From: Auricularia sp. M13 | Taxonomy: Eukaryota > Basidiomycota > Agaricomycetes > Auriculariales > Auriculariaceae | Direction of reading: 5' to 3' | Assembly: GCA_037042915.1 (NCBI GenBank) | Contig: CM073194.1 | Location: 2,976,001 to 3,040,000, forward strand | Length of the DNA stretch: 64,000 nt | Shown here: piece after piece, positions 20,901-32,812 of the stretch | Position numbering within the stretch: the stretch's first letter is position 1 | Layout of the letters: the number at the start of each line of letters is the position of its first letter | Translations under genes and position numbers: made by a program | Notes under the pieces: generated by a model | What the model was told of the DNA's origin: nothing | What the model saw: the letters and a program-made list of their open reading frames with translations, nothing else | Databases searched by the model: none

Positions 20901-21837
20901 GGTGGGAGGTGCTGGGAGGTGGTAGAGGGAATAGGACCGCTTTTCCTGGACTTTTTAGGCCCAGAAATGCGCCCAGGAGGTGGTGCAGACCCAGCAGAAC
21001 CTGCAAGCTGCCCAGGACTAGCCAGGGCATCTACAGGCCGCTTAAGGGGGGCAAGGGAGGGGGGAGTGGTCCTAGAGGGAGGGCCAGGGCCAGGAGTAGG
21101 GCCAGGGGCAGTGGTGGGGGCTGCAGTGGCCAGGGCAGGTTGGGCTGAAGCATCCAAGGGCAAGCCCCACTGGGGGGCCATGAGCAGGCTGGAGCCACTC
21201 TTTGGAGGGCCAGGGGGACCCCCTGGGCCCCTAGGAGGGCCAGTAGGACGAGATGTAGAGGACAGAGTGTGCCAGAGGTAGACTGACTCTGACCAGGTGG
21301 TGGTAAGAGTCCAAGAAGCTTTTTTGTCGCTACTTTGAGGACATGCCTCGTCTGCGCACCTGTGACAGGTGTTGCAGCCTTGACCACACTGCTCGCATTT
21401 GCGACAAGCCCATGCGCTGTGGAGTCTGCAGTGCCAGCACCCACACCACTGCCAACCACACTTGCGAGGAGATGGAGTGCGAGTTCTACAGCTCTGCACA
21501 TGCACCAGGAACTCACTGCGAGCACACTCAGCTCAAGTGCCCTCACTGTGGTGGGGCACATGTTGTGCGCGACTCCCAGTGCAAAATCTGGCAGCGGCGT
21601 CGCATGGCGCTGCGCAAGCCCAAACATGATGCACCCAAGGCTGCCACTGCGCCCAAGCTGCGCCGCACCAAGAGCAGAGTTGCACTTGGCCCCAAGGCCA
21701 ATGTGTCTGGCAGCAATGCCGTCCCTCTGGGGACTAACTCTCGCTCAGAGGCAGACGCCGCGGCCAAGGCTGCAGCAACTGCAAGCAGCACTCGTGACAA
21801 GCCCAGCACACCTGCGCCTGACACTGAGTCTGCATGA
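17923..21837 (+). pseudogene. LINE-B copy 2 ORF1, 5'-truncated and split by LINE-A
   Basis: Resumes at the equivalent of position 12117 of copy 1 (residue about 167) and runs to 19703. A small deletion near 19352 (loss of TTGCGCGCC) shifts the frame. ORF1 is then interrupted by an inverted LINE-A (19704-21325), with loss of about 125 bp of target, and continues from CGCTACTTTGAGGAC (21327) to the stop at 21837, keeping the zinc clusters. The ATGA junction with ORF2 is conserved at 21834. Confidence 0.8.
19704..21325 (-). mobile_element. LINE-A copy 2 (inverted, internally deleted)
   Basis: The (GA)n at 19704 is the complement of the LINE-A tail. The 5' end, AAAGCTTCTTGGACTCTTACC, lies at about 21305-21322, so this copy defines nearly the full length. 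ORF1 carries two deletions: a 7-nt loss near 20168 and about 630 bp between GCGCTGCCAGGTC and CCAGGAGAACTAGG. Both are shared with copy 3. Insertion removed part of LINE-B instead of duplicating it. Confidence 0.8.
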
Positions 21838-22985
21838 GAGACACCACTCGCCCCATTTGTGTCTCCATGACCAATGTGCGACGTCTCAATGACTCGCAGT
21901 CTGCACTCTTTACTCCTGGCTCCCATTATGGGACCCCTCTTGCATCTGATATTTATCTGGTCACTGACCGTGGTGGCGCGTTGGTGATGAACCAGACGAG
22001 CCACACTACTCTGTCAAAGAACCAGCAGGCATGTATCCCATCCTGCCAGTTCAAGTAGTGCCTGCTCTTGAGAGGCCACGTGTCTTTGCCTATGCGTCTG
22101 CGACGCGGCGTGACTTTGAAGTATTTCACCGCTATGACCTTGCCCAAGATCTTGACTTTCTCATTCTTGAGATTCGTCAAGGGAGGCGTCCAGCGTTCTT
22201 ACTTGTCCTCATGTACAATGAGGACGCTCCTGAGGGGGCTGAGCGACTTGGCCGCACTTTTGCGCGCTTCAAGCTCATTGACCTTCCAGACATGCCAATT
22301 GCCATTGCCATGGATGCAAATGAACACCACCATGTGTGGGACTTGTTTGCGGCCAACTCCTCTCGAGGGGGTGAGCAGATGCTGGAGTGGATGGAGGAGC
22401 ATGTGTTCTCTGTGCTCAACAGTCCTGATGTGGCCACTTGGCGCAAGGACAACCACTGTCAGTCTTCTGTTCTGGACTTGGTGTGGCAGAATGACCAAAT
22501 GGCTGCACTTGGTCTGCTGCAAGACTTTGCGGTGTCAGACGACGTCCATGACTTCTCTGACCATCACACTGTCTCCTGGGTCTTTGACCTGGGTGCTGAG
22601 GATGTGGACCTTGGTTCTGGAGCCAGCTACAACTTCAAGCATGCAGATGAGGCCGAGTTCAAGGCAGAGTTTCGCTCTCGCCTGGATGGCCATGCAGCAG
22701 TGTTTGCAGAGCTGCAAAGTGCTCCCAAGCACACTCGCAACACTGAGCTCCTAGAGCGCACTGCAACAGCACTCCATGACGCTCTCAATGGTGCCACTCA
22801 GGCCAAGGTGCCCAAGAGGAGACCCTCTAAGCACTCTCAGCCCTGGTGGACTCCTGCACTCACCCAGAGCTTGCAGAAGATGCGAGATGCAGAGAGAGCT
22901 GCACAGGACTTTGCAAGGCGCATGCGCCGCTCCAATGCAGTCCTGACTGCAACTGCAGCCAGGGAGCGTAACTACCATCGTCGCC

Positions 22986-25900
22986 ATGTCCCCGAGCTCC
23001 GCGACACGCTTGGCAATATAGCGTCAACCAATGCGCAAAAGCAGGACATGCTTCGGCGCACCTTCTTCCCAGAAGCTCCCCCCGTCCGTCTTGGGGATAT
23101 CCAGATGGAGCAGACGGACGACCAGCTACCAGACTCAGCGGTGGTCATCCTGGAGGAAGATGTGCGCACCTGCATTCACGATCTCTCACCGTACAAAGCC
23201 GCTGCGCCCGCACCTGGCACGGGGATCCCGAATATTGCCATCCAAAAGGCCGAGGACTCCATTGCCGGCCCGCTGACGCTGCTTGCCAATGCATGCCTTC
23301 GGTTGCGTTTCTACCCGGAGGCGTGGAAGCTCTTCACTACGATCACGATGCGTAAGCCTGGCAAACCGGACTACACGACACCCAAGGCGTACCGGCCAAT
23401 TGCGCTTCAGGAGACGGTCGGCAAGGTCATTGAGGCCGCCGTCTCGCGTCACCTGGCACACCTGGCTGAGGCGCATGAACTTCTGCCCGACAACCATTTT
23501 GGCGGACGCGCTGCGCGCACGACGACCGATGCCGTGCATGTCGTTGAGCAACACGTCAAGGACGCTTGGCGTGGGGGCAAAGTCGCATCGGCCCTGCTCC
23601 TCGATATCTCCCAGGCCTTCCCAACCGTGTGCCATGAGCGCCTGTTGAGCAACCTGCGGGAGCGGCGCATTCCTGAATGCATTGTCGGCTTCGTCAAGAG
23701 CTTCCTCCAGAACAGACGCACGTTCCTCCGTTTTGGGGACTACACATCAAGCGAGTCCTTTGCGGTGCCGACGGGCATCCCGCAGGGGTCGCCACTGTCC
23801 CCAATCCTGTATCTGTTCTACTCGTCAGATCTGCTCAAGGTCAACCAGCTGCTAACGGTGTTACCTGACCGGAAACGACGTGCTTTTGCGTGCGGCTACA
23901 TCGACGACACAGCCCTTATCGCAGTCTCCGAGTCCTTCGAGGAGAACGTCCGCATCCTCGAGGAGCTTGTGCCGCATGTCCTCGACTGGTCTGCCCAACA
24001 CGCATGTCAATTTGATGTCAAGAAGTTCCAGCTCGTTCACTTTACCCGGAACCCCCGTCATTTGGCCACGGCGGACCTGGCTGTCAACGTCAGCGGCCTA
24101 CAAGTCAAACCGCAACCGACAGCGAAATACCTGGGCATTATCCTCGACTCTAAGAAAGCTTCTTGGACTCTTACCACCACCTGGTCAGAGTCAGCCTACC
24201 TCTGGCACACTCTGTCCTCTACATCTCGTCCTACTGGCCCTCCTAGGGGCCCAGGGGGTCCCCCTGGCCCTCCAAAGAGTGGCTCCAGCCTGCTCATGGC
24301 CCCCCAGTGGGGCTTGCCCTTGGATGCTCCAGCCCAACCTGCCCTGGCCACTGCAGCCCCCACCACTGCCCCTGGCCCTACCCCTGGCCCTGGCCCTCCC
24401 TCTAGGACCACTCCCCCCTCCCTTGCCCCCCTTAAGCGGCCTGTAGATGCCCTGGCTAGTCCTGGGCAGCTTGCAGGTTCTGCTGGGTCTGCACCACCTC
24501 CTGGGCGCATTTCTGGGCCTAAAAAGTCCAGGAAAAGCGGTCCTATTCCCTCCTAGCTCCCAGAGTGCCTGGTTGAACCCTGGTGAGGTGCTGCCCCAGG
24601 AGGCCGCACGTTCACCGATTTCAAACTCCGCTCCGGATACTTCCGGACCCCCTCCTCCTGCCCCTGCACCACCACAGGCTCATTTCTCCTCCTCTGGCCT
24701 CGATACTTCGGCTCTGGGTGCCCCTAGGGGTGCCCTGGAGACTGAGCCAGTTGCTCCTGATCAGGACATGGACTCAGACTCTGAGGAGGACTATGATGGA
24801 GTTGACCTTGCTGCCTTTGCTGCTAATTGGGCCTCTGCACCCCTGACTCCTCGCGACCTCAGGAACTCTGTCAAGCTGGTCAATAACCTTCTGGGCATGC
24901 TAAAGGTGCTCCTTGATTACAGGGAGCGTGTTCCACAGGCTGCTTCCATCATCAAGGACTTCTGCCACTCTGTTGTGCTGTCCTCCACCACTAGGCTGCT
25001 TCTTGCTCAGCAGGAGGAGCTTGGGAAGCTCTCTGCTATGGTAGCCTCGCTTAAGGGCGCCCCTGGAGGTGTGCCGGCTGCTGCAACTTCGTCTGCACCA
25101 CCTGCTCCTGCTCGTTCTGCCAAGGACTCCTACGCTGCTCGCGCTGCCGAGTCAGCTCCACCACTACCCGCTGTGCCCGCGTGCCAGCCTCAGCTACTCC
25201 TCTTACTCGCCATGATGCTCGCCGCCTGATCCTTATGGTCAAGCCCAGTGCCGCTGTTCGCCTCGCTGTCAAGAATGCCCGCCCGCTCTGCCATCAACAC
25301 CGCACTCGCCGGCGTCTCCCCTCCTGCTGCACCTCATCCCAGGCTTGGGGTGAGTGGTGTTGGCCTGACTCGCTCAGGCAATGTTGTTGTCTTTGCGCTG
25401 CCAGGTCCCAGGAGAACTAGGAGGACATCTGGTGGTGGCCAGGTGGCCACTGCCATGGATGTGACTTGATTTGCTTTCCCCCTGAGTGCGTGTTTTGTTT
25501 TATGGTCTCTATGCCCCTATACCCCCCTCCCTATGCTTGCTGTGAACCTTCTTGTCGACCCCCTGACTTCACACCTGTGTGCACTTGATCCCTCTTCAAC
25601 CCTGTTTAGACCTCCCCCCTGCTCGCCCCCTGTTCACCATTTGGATGTGTACTCTGTGCACTCCACAGCGTCTTGGCTCTGTATTTGTAGCCTGCTTACG
25701 CTGTCTAAAAATGAAGAATCTCTCTCTCTCTCTCTCCTCGACTCTAAGATGCGCTGGAAGGAGCACGCAGAAATGGCGATTGCCAAGTCCACGGCGACGC
25801 TACTCGCATGCGGCCGCCTCTCTCGCACGACGTTCGGCCTGCCGCACCACCTAACACGCCGGCTATACATCTCTGTCGTCCTGCCGCGACTGGAATACGG

Positions 25901-27272
25901 GCTGTCGGTGTGGTACTCGCCGGTCTATCCTCGCCCCTCTGGCAGGGGTAACTGCGGCTCTGTAGGCCTGGCGTCCCGGTGTGCTCGACTCGACCGTTTG
26001 GCAGCGCGCATGATCGTTGGCGGCCTGCGCACTACGTCAACGGACATGCTCTTATTCCATGCTGACTTGATGCCTACCGTCCTGAGGCTCAACAAAGCGG
26101 CGCACGCGACGGCGGTCCGTATGGCAACACTCCCGAAGTCCCACCCACTCTGTGCACTGGTTCGGAAAGCTTCGCGACGCGCACCCCGGCTCCATAGGTC
26201 CGCGCTGCACAACTTGTATGCCGCTTTCTCGGACGTGCGGGGTCTGGAAACAATCCACCCTACAATGCAGAGCAGGGACATGTCAGCTCATATCACTACG
26301 CGACGGGCAGGATCACGTGCGGCTGCAGCTGCGGCGGCCCGCAACGCCAATGACAAGGGCATATGCATCTACACCGACGGTTCGGGACACGACGACGGTG
26401 TAGGTGCAGCCGCAGTCTGCAGCACGGCGGGCGGAATGATTGCACGGCGGGCTCACCTCGGCACCCTCGATGAGCACACGGTCTACGAAGGCGAGCTCGT
26501 AGGGATTTTGCTTGGCCTCGACATCGTCCATGCACTGCCCCTGAGCGTACGCGACGTCAGCATCTTTCTAGACAACGAGGCAGCAGCTGGCGCACCGGTC
26601 GCTCGTCGCTGCAAATCAGGTCAATATCTCGTCGATGCAATCCATATCGAGCTATGTACCCTGTGCCGCCTCCGCCCGGGCTTCCGCTTAGCCCTTCGGT
26701 GGGTCCCGGGACACGAGGGCGTCGACGGCAATGAGCTGGCGGATGCCCATGCCAACCGCGCTGCCACTGGTGACATCACAGACACGCGCACGCGGGTGCT
26801 GCGGAAAGCACTGCCACGGAGCGCTGCCGCGACCAAGGCGGCGCGGAAACGCCAGGTCACCGCCGAGCGTCGGAAATGGTGGCAGTCGTCGCGTGCAAGG
26901 GAAAAGCTCAAGCCGGTTGATTCCGGCCGACCCGACGCGCACATCCGCAGGCTGTACAAGGACCTCCCGCGGCGATCTTGTAGCCTCACCCAACTCCGGA
27001 CTGGACATGTTGGCCTCCATGGGTTCCTCGCGCGCATCAAGGCTGTGCCCAGTGCACTCTGTGAGGTATGTAGAGTCCCCGAAACCGTTCCACATTTTCT
27101 TCTGCAATGCAAACGATACTGCCCCCAACGACACGTGCTCCGTTCTTCCGTTAAAGGCCCCTTGACACTTTCTACCATTCTCAACCGTCCCTCCTCCTTT
27201 TCCGCCCTTTTCCGTTATATAAAAGATACAAACCGCTTCCCAAGATATGATCAAGACCTACCCCTAGATTAG
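22986..27272 (+). pseudogene. LINE-C ORF2 C-terminal part: RT and RNase H, split by LINE-A
   Basis: Open from the truncation point through RT motifs (KAYRPIALQETVGKVIE, PTGIPQGSPLSPILYLFY, catalytic YIDDT at about 23897) to LGIILDSK. It resumes after the LINE-A with MRWKEHAEMAI. RNase H follows (YTDGSGHDDG, EGELVGI, LDNEAA, PGHEGVDGNELAD) and then a C-terminal knuckle CEVCRVPETVPHFLLQC, ending at 27272. Removing LINE-A and one TSD restores a single frame. No start codon or endonuclease, so it is a truncated copy. Confidence 0.85.
24155..25735 (+). mobile_element. LINE-A copy 3, full length, internally deleted, with 13-bp TSD
   Basis: Flanked by CCTCGACTCTAAG (24142-24154 and 25736-25748). 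It runs from AAAGCTTCTTGGACTC to (TC)n. The ORF1 reading is broken by the same 7-nt and roughly 630-bp deletions as copy 2, plus a deletion after PIPS at about 24556, so the element codes for nothing complete. A clean TSD shows it moved in this state. Confidence 0.92.
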
Positions 27273-27509
27273 ATACCCTTCCCCCAGATTTTTGCGAGCC
27301 TCGTACACGTCTGGCTGAGCGTTCCGCAACGCCGTTCGCTCCTCATCGAGTGGCGGCCACTTCGGGCCCAGCCCATATCTCCACAAATGTGCCACACGTT
27401 CTTACTCACCTCGTACCATCCCCAACATTTGTCACATCCACCACATGTACTTACGAGTCAACATAGGCCCCTATAGGGCCTGAGAGACTATAAATGGGAT
27501 TCAACAACA
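27273..27509 (+). other. LINE-C 3' UTR
   Basis: About 235 bp without an ORF, ending GACTATAAATGGGATTCAACAACA. No hairpin like that of LINE-A/B is seen. Confidence 0.6.
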
Positions 27510-28856
27510 ACCATCGTCGCCAGGTAAAGCGCACCAAGCGTGACTACTGGAACAAGGTAGTGGAAGATGCCACTGTGGATGACATCTGGGACATGCGCAA
27601 GTGGTCCCAGGGACGTCGGGGGTACCGTTCTCCTGACATTCGTCGCCCAGATGGTACCTTTGCGCGCACTCATGCTGAGAAGTGTGATGCACTGCGCGAG
27701 ACCTTGTACCAGCGCCCTCCTCACATAGAGGGCCTGGACGAGCCAGACCTGACCACACCACACCCAGAAGACATTCCCTACAGGGAGGTCACTCTGGAGG
27801 AGGTGAGAGAAGGCATCTTTGGACCTAACCCCCAGAAAGCGCCTGGTGATGAGGGAGTTCCCTACACTGGGTTGCGCTGGGCTTGGGATGTGGCACAGGA
27901 GGAGATTTATCTTCTCATTGCGCGCTGTGCTCTTTGGGGCTACCACCCTCGCCGCTGGAGACGAGCCATTGCATATGTGCTCAAGAAAGCTGGCAAGACT
28001 GATTGGTCTAATCCCAGGTCTTACAGGCTGATTACCTTGCTTGTCTGCTTGGGAAAAGTCTTGGAGCGCATCCAGGCAAAGCGCTTGACCTACATGGCAT
28101 CTGCCATGGGTCTTGTGCACCCCAACCAGTTTGGGGCCATGCCTGCGTCCTCCACTGTGGATGCTGCTCTGTGCTACACTCATGATGTGCAGACTGCTCG
28201 TGACAAGGGTTTGGTGACTAGTTCCCTGACCTTTGACATCAAGGGCTACTTTGACTTTGTCAACCACCAGCGTCTGCTGCTGGTCCTGCGAGAGAAGCGT
28301 GTGCCTCTGCCCATTGTGCAGTGGGTTGCATCCTTCTTGCAGGATAGAGAGGCATCCATCTGCCTGGATGGTAGAGTCAGCAGCTGTAAGCCAGTTGAGA
28401 ATGGAGTGCCTCAGGGCTCTCCAGTCTCTGGCATTCTCTCTGCCTTCTACTCTACTGGGCTCATTGAGTTCATGCAGCAGAGGCGAGCTGCCCGCGAGGC
28501 AGAGATGCGCCAGCTCAATCCCACATTTGTGGCACCCACCCTCTTCCTCTATGTGGATGATGGGAGATGCACTGTGCACTCTGACAGCCTGGAGCTGAAC
28601 ACTGCTGAGCTGCGCTTCTGCTTCTGCATTATTCGGGAGTGGTTCAACCTGGCAGGTCTTCAGCCTGACCTGGACAAGTGTGAGCTTATGCACCACACCT
28701 GGCGTCGCAAGGATGGCTCCTTCGCTGACATTGCTGCCAATGATGACTTGGCCATGGCCTACACTGATGCTCAGGGCCAGGTTGCTCGCCTGCGCCCTCT
28801 CCCAGTTGTACGCTGGCTGGGGATCTTCTTTGACCCCAAGTTGACCTCTCGCGCCC

Positions 28857-31800
28857 GTGTGGACAAGGCCTGTGCCAAGGCGCGTAAGGCAGCCATGGGA
28901 TTGCGCATGCTGGCCAACACTATGCGTGGTCTCCACCAGGGACACATGCGCAGGCTGTACATCTCCTGCATTCTCCCCATCCTCCTCTATGCTTCACCAG
29001 TGTGGTGGATCTGAGAAGCTCATGCGTGTGCAGAACTTGTGTCTGCGCATGATCTGTGCTGTCTTCAAGACTTCGCCCATTTATGCTGTGGAGTTGGAGG
29101 CAGCCATTCCACCTATTCATTTGGTGCTGGACAAGGCCGATGACCTTGCTGCTGCTCGCCTGCACAAGTTGGGGCCTTGCAGTCCTGTCTTGCAGCGCCT
29201 GCACCCTGCCTGGCACCAGTCTCCAATGGAGAAGCCACCAGTGGTGCACAAGCGTGGTCAAACTCGCTCCTCTCTTCGCTACCTTGCCACGCTCACCTCA
29301 CCTGGCAATGAGCGCATTGAGCCCTTCCACATTGCCCCATGGGCCATTTCTCTGCTTGCAGCTTTTCCAGGTCGTATCCACCTCAGGCCTGTGCCAAAGG
29401 GTGTGAGCAAAGCTGATGCTGCAGAGTCCCATGTCAGACTTGTGCAGATGCTAGAACTCAGCTCGGCAAACCTGCTGATCTACACTGATGGTTCCCTTTT
29501 AGACACTCCAACTGGTCGCAGGACTGGTGCAGCTTTTGTGACCTACCTGGAGGGTCAGGAGCAGTCTTGCACCACCTGGTCAGAGTCAGTCTACCTCTGG
29601 CACACTCTGTCCTCTACCTCTCGTCCTACTGGCCCTCCTAGGGGCCCAGGGGGTCCCCCTGGCCCTCCAAAGAGTGGCTCCAGTCTGCTCATGACTCCCC
29701 AGTGGGGCATGTTCTTGGGTGCTCCAGCCCAACCTGCCCTGGCCACTCCAGCCCCCACCCCTGCCCCTGGCGCCACCTCTGGCCCTGGCCCTCCCTCTAG
29801 GACCACTCCCCCCTCCCTTGCCCCCCTTAAGCGGCCTGTAGGTGCTCTGGCTAGTCCTGGGCAACTTGCAGGTTCTGCTGGGTCTGCACCACCTCCTGGG
29901 CGCATTTCAGGGCCTAAAAAGTCCAGGAAAAGCAGTCCTATTCCCTCCACCACCTCCCAGCACCTCCCACCCAAAAGGGCTAGCTCCCAGGGTGACTGGT
30001 TGAGCCCTGGTGAGGTGCTGCCTCAGGAGGCCGCGCGTTCATCGATTTCAAACTCCGCTCCGGATACTTCCGGACCCTCTCCTCCTGCCCCTGCTGCCTG
30101 GCAGGCTACCTTCAGCTTCAATCTGCCTGATACTTCGGCTGTGGGTGCCCCTAGGGATGCTCTGCCCTCTCAGTCAGTTGCTCCTGACCAGGACCAGGAT
30201 ATGGAGCCACAGAATGACTCTGATGCCCTGGACCCTGCTACACTTGCTGCTGGACTGGATGCCAAGCCTGTGACCTCCAGGAAGGCTAGGGACATTATAT
30301 CCTTCCTGACCTACTGCCTGGACATGGTCAAGGTGATCTATGATCGCAAGGACCGCTTTCCTAGCGCTGCTGGAGCTGCAGTTGAGGACTTTTGCCGCTC
30401 TGTGGTGCAATCCTCCACCTCCCAGCTGCTTCTTGCACAGCAGGAGGAGCTTAAGAAGCTCTCTGCCATGGTAGCCTCCCTTCAGGGCACCCTTGGGTAT
30501 GCTTCTGCTGCTGCAACCTCGTCTGCCCCAGCTGCCCAGCCTGCTGCTGCTGCTCCTGCTCATCCTGCCAAGGACTCCTACGCTGCTCACGCTGCCAAGT
30601 CAGCTCCACCACCACCTGCTGTGCCCCGCGTGCCAGCCTCAGCTACTCCTCTTACTCGCCACAACGCTCGCCGCCTGATCCTCATGGTCAAGCCCAGTGC
30701 TGCTGTTCGCCTCGCTGTCAAGAACGCTGCTGCTGCCCGCTCTGCCATCAACACTGCCCTCGCTGGTGTCTCCCCTCCTGCTGCACCTCATCCCAGGCTT
30801 GGGGTGAGTGGTGTTGGCCTGACTCGCTCTGGCAACATTGTTGTCTTTGCGCTTCCAGGTCTCACTGCTGCCGACTTGGAGCCCCACAGTGCGCTCATTG
30901 CCTCTGCCTTCCTGCCCCAGGAGGCTGCCTTTTCTGGTGCTGCTCGTGACAGCCTTTGGTTCAAGGCCGTCGTCTCTGATGTTGTGCCCCCTGACCTTGG
31001 CCAGCCCCTGCCGACGTCGCAGGAGTTGCAGGCTGAGGTGGAGGAGTTTACTGCCCACCAGTTTGCCTGGGCCGCCCCTCCCATGTGGTTGGGCCCGCCT
31101 ACTCGCATCATCCAGCAGGGCTCTGGCTCTGTGCTACTTTCCTTCACTCGTGAAGACGACTTGCAGTACGTCCTTCGCCATGGTGTCTTCCTCTTTGGCC
31201 ACGCTATGCGTGCTCGTCGCTTCCACGACTCTGGTCGTCCTCGCCCCTGCTCCAACTGCTGCAGTTTGGAGCACGCTGCTCGTGCCTGCACCCAGGCCCC
31301 TCGCTGTGGCCTGTGTTCTCAGAGTCATTTGACTTCTGAGCACAGCTGCAGTGAGTGCGACTTTTTCACTGACGTCCATGATGGTCTTGCACACTGTGCA
31401 CATACTGTCTTGCGCTGCCCCCACTGTGCTGGGTCCCACGCGATGTGCGACTCAGCTTGCCGCGTCTGGACTCGCCGTGCTGGTGGTCCCAGAAGAACTA
31501 GGTCCCATCTCAAAAGATGTGCCAAGGAGCGTGTCATGGAGACTTGGATAGAGGAATGGGCAGAGTCACCTCCTCGGGGTTTGTATGCCAGGGCAGCCTA
31601 TGGGCCACCCAAGAGGCGCCCTCCACCTCACTTTGGTGAGCTGCCTCGCCGTCTTTATGGACTGGTCATGCAGTGCCGCCTTGGACATGTGTTCATGGGC
31701 GAGTACTATCAGCGCCATGTTCCCACTGAAGATGTGACTTGCCCTTGTGGACACCACTTGCAGACACACGATCACATCCTTAGAGATTGCGAGCGCCATG

Positions 31801-31955
31801 ACGAGCACTATCACCACTTTGCGTCCTTCAAGCCTGACCTGCTTGGGACGCATGCGCTACTCAGTACGCGCAAGGGCATCTCTGCCTTGGCCAAATTCAT
31901 CCACTCGTCAGGTGCGTTCACCAAAACTGGTGAGCCACCGCCGCAGGACCCTTAA
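28857..31955 (+). pseudogene. Chimeric 1,032-codon ORF: LINE-B RNase H start / LINE-A ORF1 / LINE-B C-terminus
   Basis: One open frame that fuses three sources: LINE-B ORF2 downstream of RT up to EGQEQSC (about 29,571), the Pro-rich and zinc-cluster LINE-A ORF1 (to about 31,500), and the LINE-B ORF2 C-terminus (SHLKRCAKERVMETW to TKTGEPPPQDP, stop 31955). The open frame is a by-product of two nested insertions; no ATG near a promoter is evident. The RNase H is truncated after its first Asp motif. Confidence 0.7.
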
Positions 31956-32812
31956 CCATTCATACAATGGGTTGGGAGGACCATGAGCTGCGCCGTGGCT
32001 CCACATGGCTTTGACCATGTTGCGGTGCGCCTTTGTCTGTAGGCTACAGCCCCACCCATCCAGACTCTGCCCTCTACCCTCTATCAGTCTCTAAGATACT
32101 TTTCTTGAGTGTCTCAAGAGATACACCCACAGTGGCCCTAAAGGGCCACATGCAGCTGCTTACTTGCTAACATCTGCTTGCTTATTGGCGAGCTGGTCAC
32201 TTCATGTGCTGATGAGGCGCATGAAGTCATGGTATGTTTGTATATTTTTATTTATTCTATGCCCCTATGCCCTTATACCCCTATGAAACTGCGCTCACAA
32301 CTTTGTTACACCCAGAATCCACACCAGTTTGCACTAGATCCCTCTACACCCCTGTTACGACCCCCCTTGCCTGCCCCATGTTGACCCGTTGGAATGTACT
32401 TTGTACAGACCACAGCGTCTTGGCTCTGTATTTGTAGCCTGCTTACGCTGTCTAAAATTCAAGAATTTCTCTCTCTCCCCCAGGAGAACTAGAAGGACAT
32501 CTGGTGGTGGTCAGGCGGCCACTGCCATGGATGTGACTTGATTTGCTTTTTCCCCTGAGTGCGTGTTTTGTTTTATGGTCTCTATGCCCCTATACCCCCC
32601 CTCCCTATGCTTGCTGTGAACCTTTTTGTCGACCCCCTGACTTCACACCTATGTGCACTTGATCCCTCTTCAACCCTGTTTAGACCTCCCCCCTACTCGC
32701 CCCCTGTTCACCATTTGGATGTGTCTTCTGTGCACTCCACAGCGTCTTGGCTCTGTATTTGTAGCCTGCTTACGCTGTCTAAAAATGAAGAATATCTCTC
32801 TCTCTCTCTCTC
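29572..32812 (+). mobile_element. LINE-A copy 4, interrupted by a truncated LINE-B
   Basis: Begins at ACCACCTGGTCAGAGTC, slightly 5'-truncated. ORF1 is complete through the zinc clusters to 31501. A LINE-B fragment intervenes, and the last ORF1 codons, 3' UTR, hairpin and (TC)n follow at 32478-32812. Left flank is LINE-B sequence equivalent to about 16,393 of copy 1, and right flank is equivalent to about 15,957, so the flanks are not a simple target site; a rearrangement between LINE-B copies is likely. Confidence 0.8.
31502..32477 (+). mobile_element. 5'-truncated LINE-B nested in LINE-A copy 4
   Basis: 976 bp holding the ORF2 C-terminus, 3' UTR, hairpin and short (TC)n. It interrupts LINE-A at CCCAGAAGAACTAG (31488-31501), repeated with one mismatch at 32479-32492. 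A typical target-primed, 5'-truncated insertion. Confidence 0.85.

Larger units (their letters stand above)
22986..27509 (+). mobile_element. LINE-C, 5'-truncated, with perfect 12-bp TSD
   Basis: A different LINE family inserted in LINE-B ORF2. The target ACCATCGTCGCC is duplicated at 22974-22985 and 27510-27521, and the uninterrupted site is seen in copy 1 near 15693. The element starts inside ORF2, upstream of the RT core, and ends in a short TCAACAACA tail, unlike the (TC)n tails of LINE-A and LINE-B. It carries a nested LINE-A. Confidence 0.92.
21834..29571 (+). pseudogene. LINE-B copy 2 ORF2 (endonuclease and RT), interrupted
   Basis: ATG 21834 starts the endonuclease part, with an early frame break near 21967 (ACTGACCGTGG against ACTGAACCGTGG in copy 1); the frame from 22031 is intact. 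LINE-C is inserted at 22986-27509 with a 12-bp TSD. After it the RT follows, with PQGSPVSGILSAFYS and the catalytic YVDD (LFLYVDDGRC, about 28547). The frame ends at 29014 (WWI stop); a second frame carries RNase H up to EGQEQSC, where LINE-A begins. This is the best-preserved LINE-B RT in the window. Confidence 0.8.

Noticed and set aside
27488-28945. 485-aa minus-strand ORF
   Set aside because: It mirrors LINE-B ORF2, whose plus-strand motifs are conserved in other copies.
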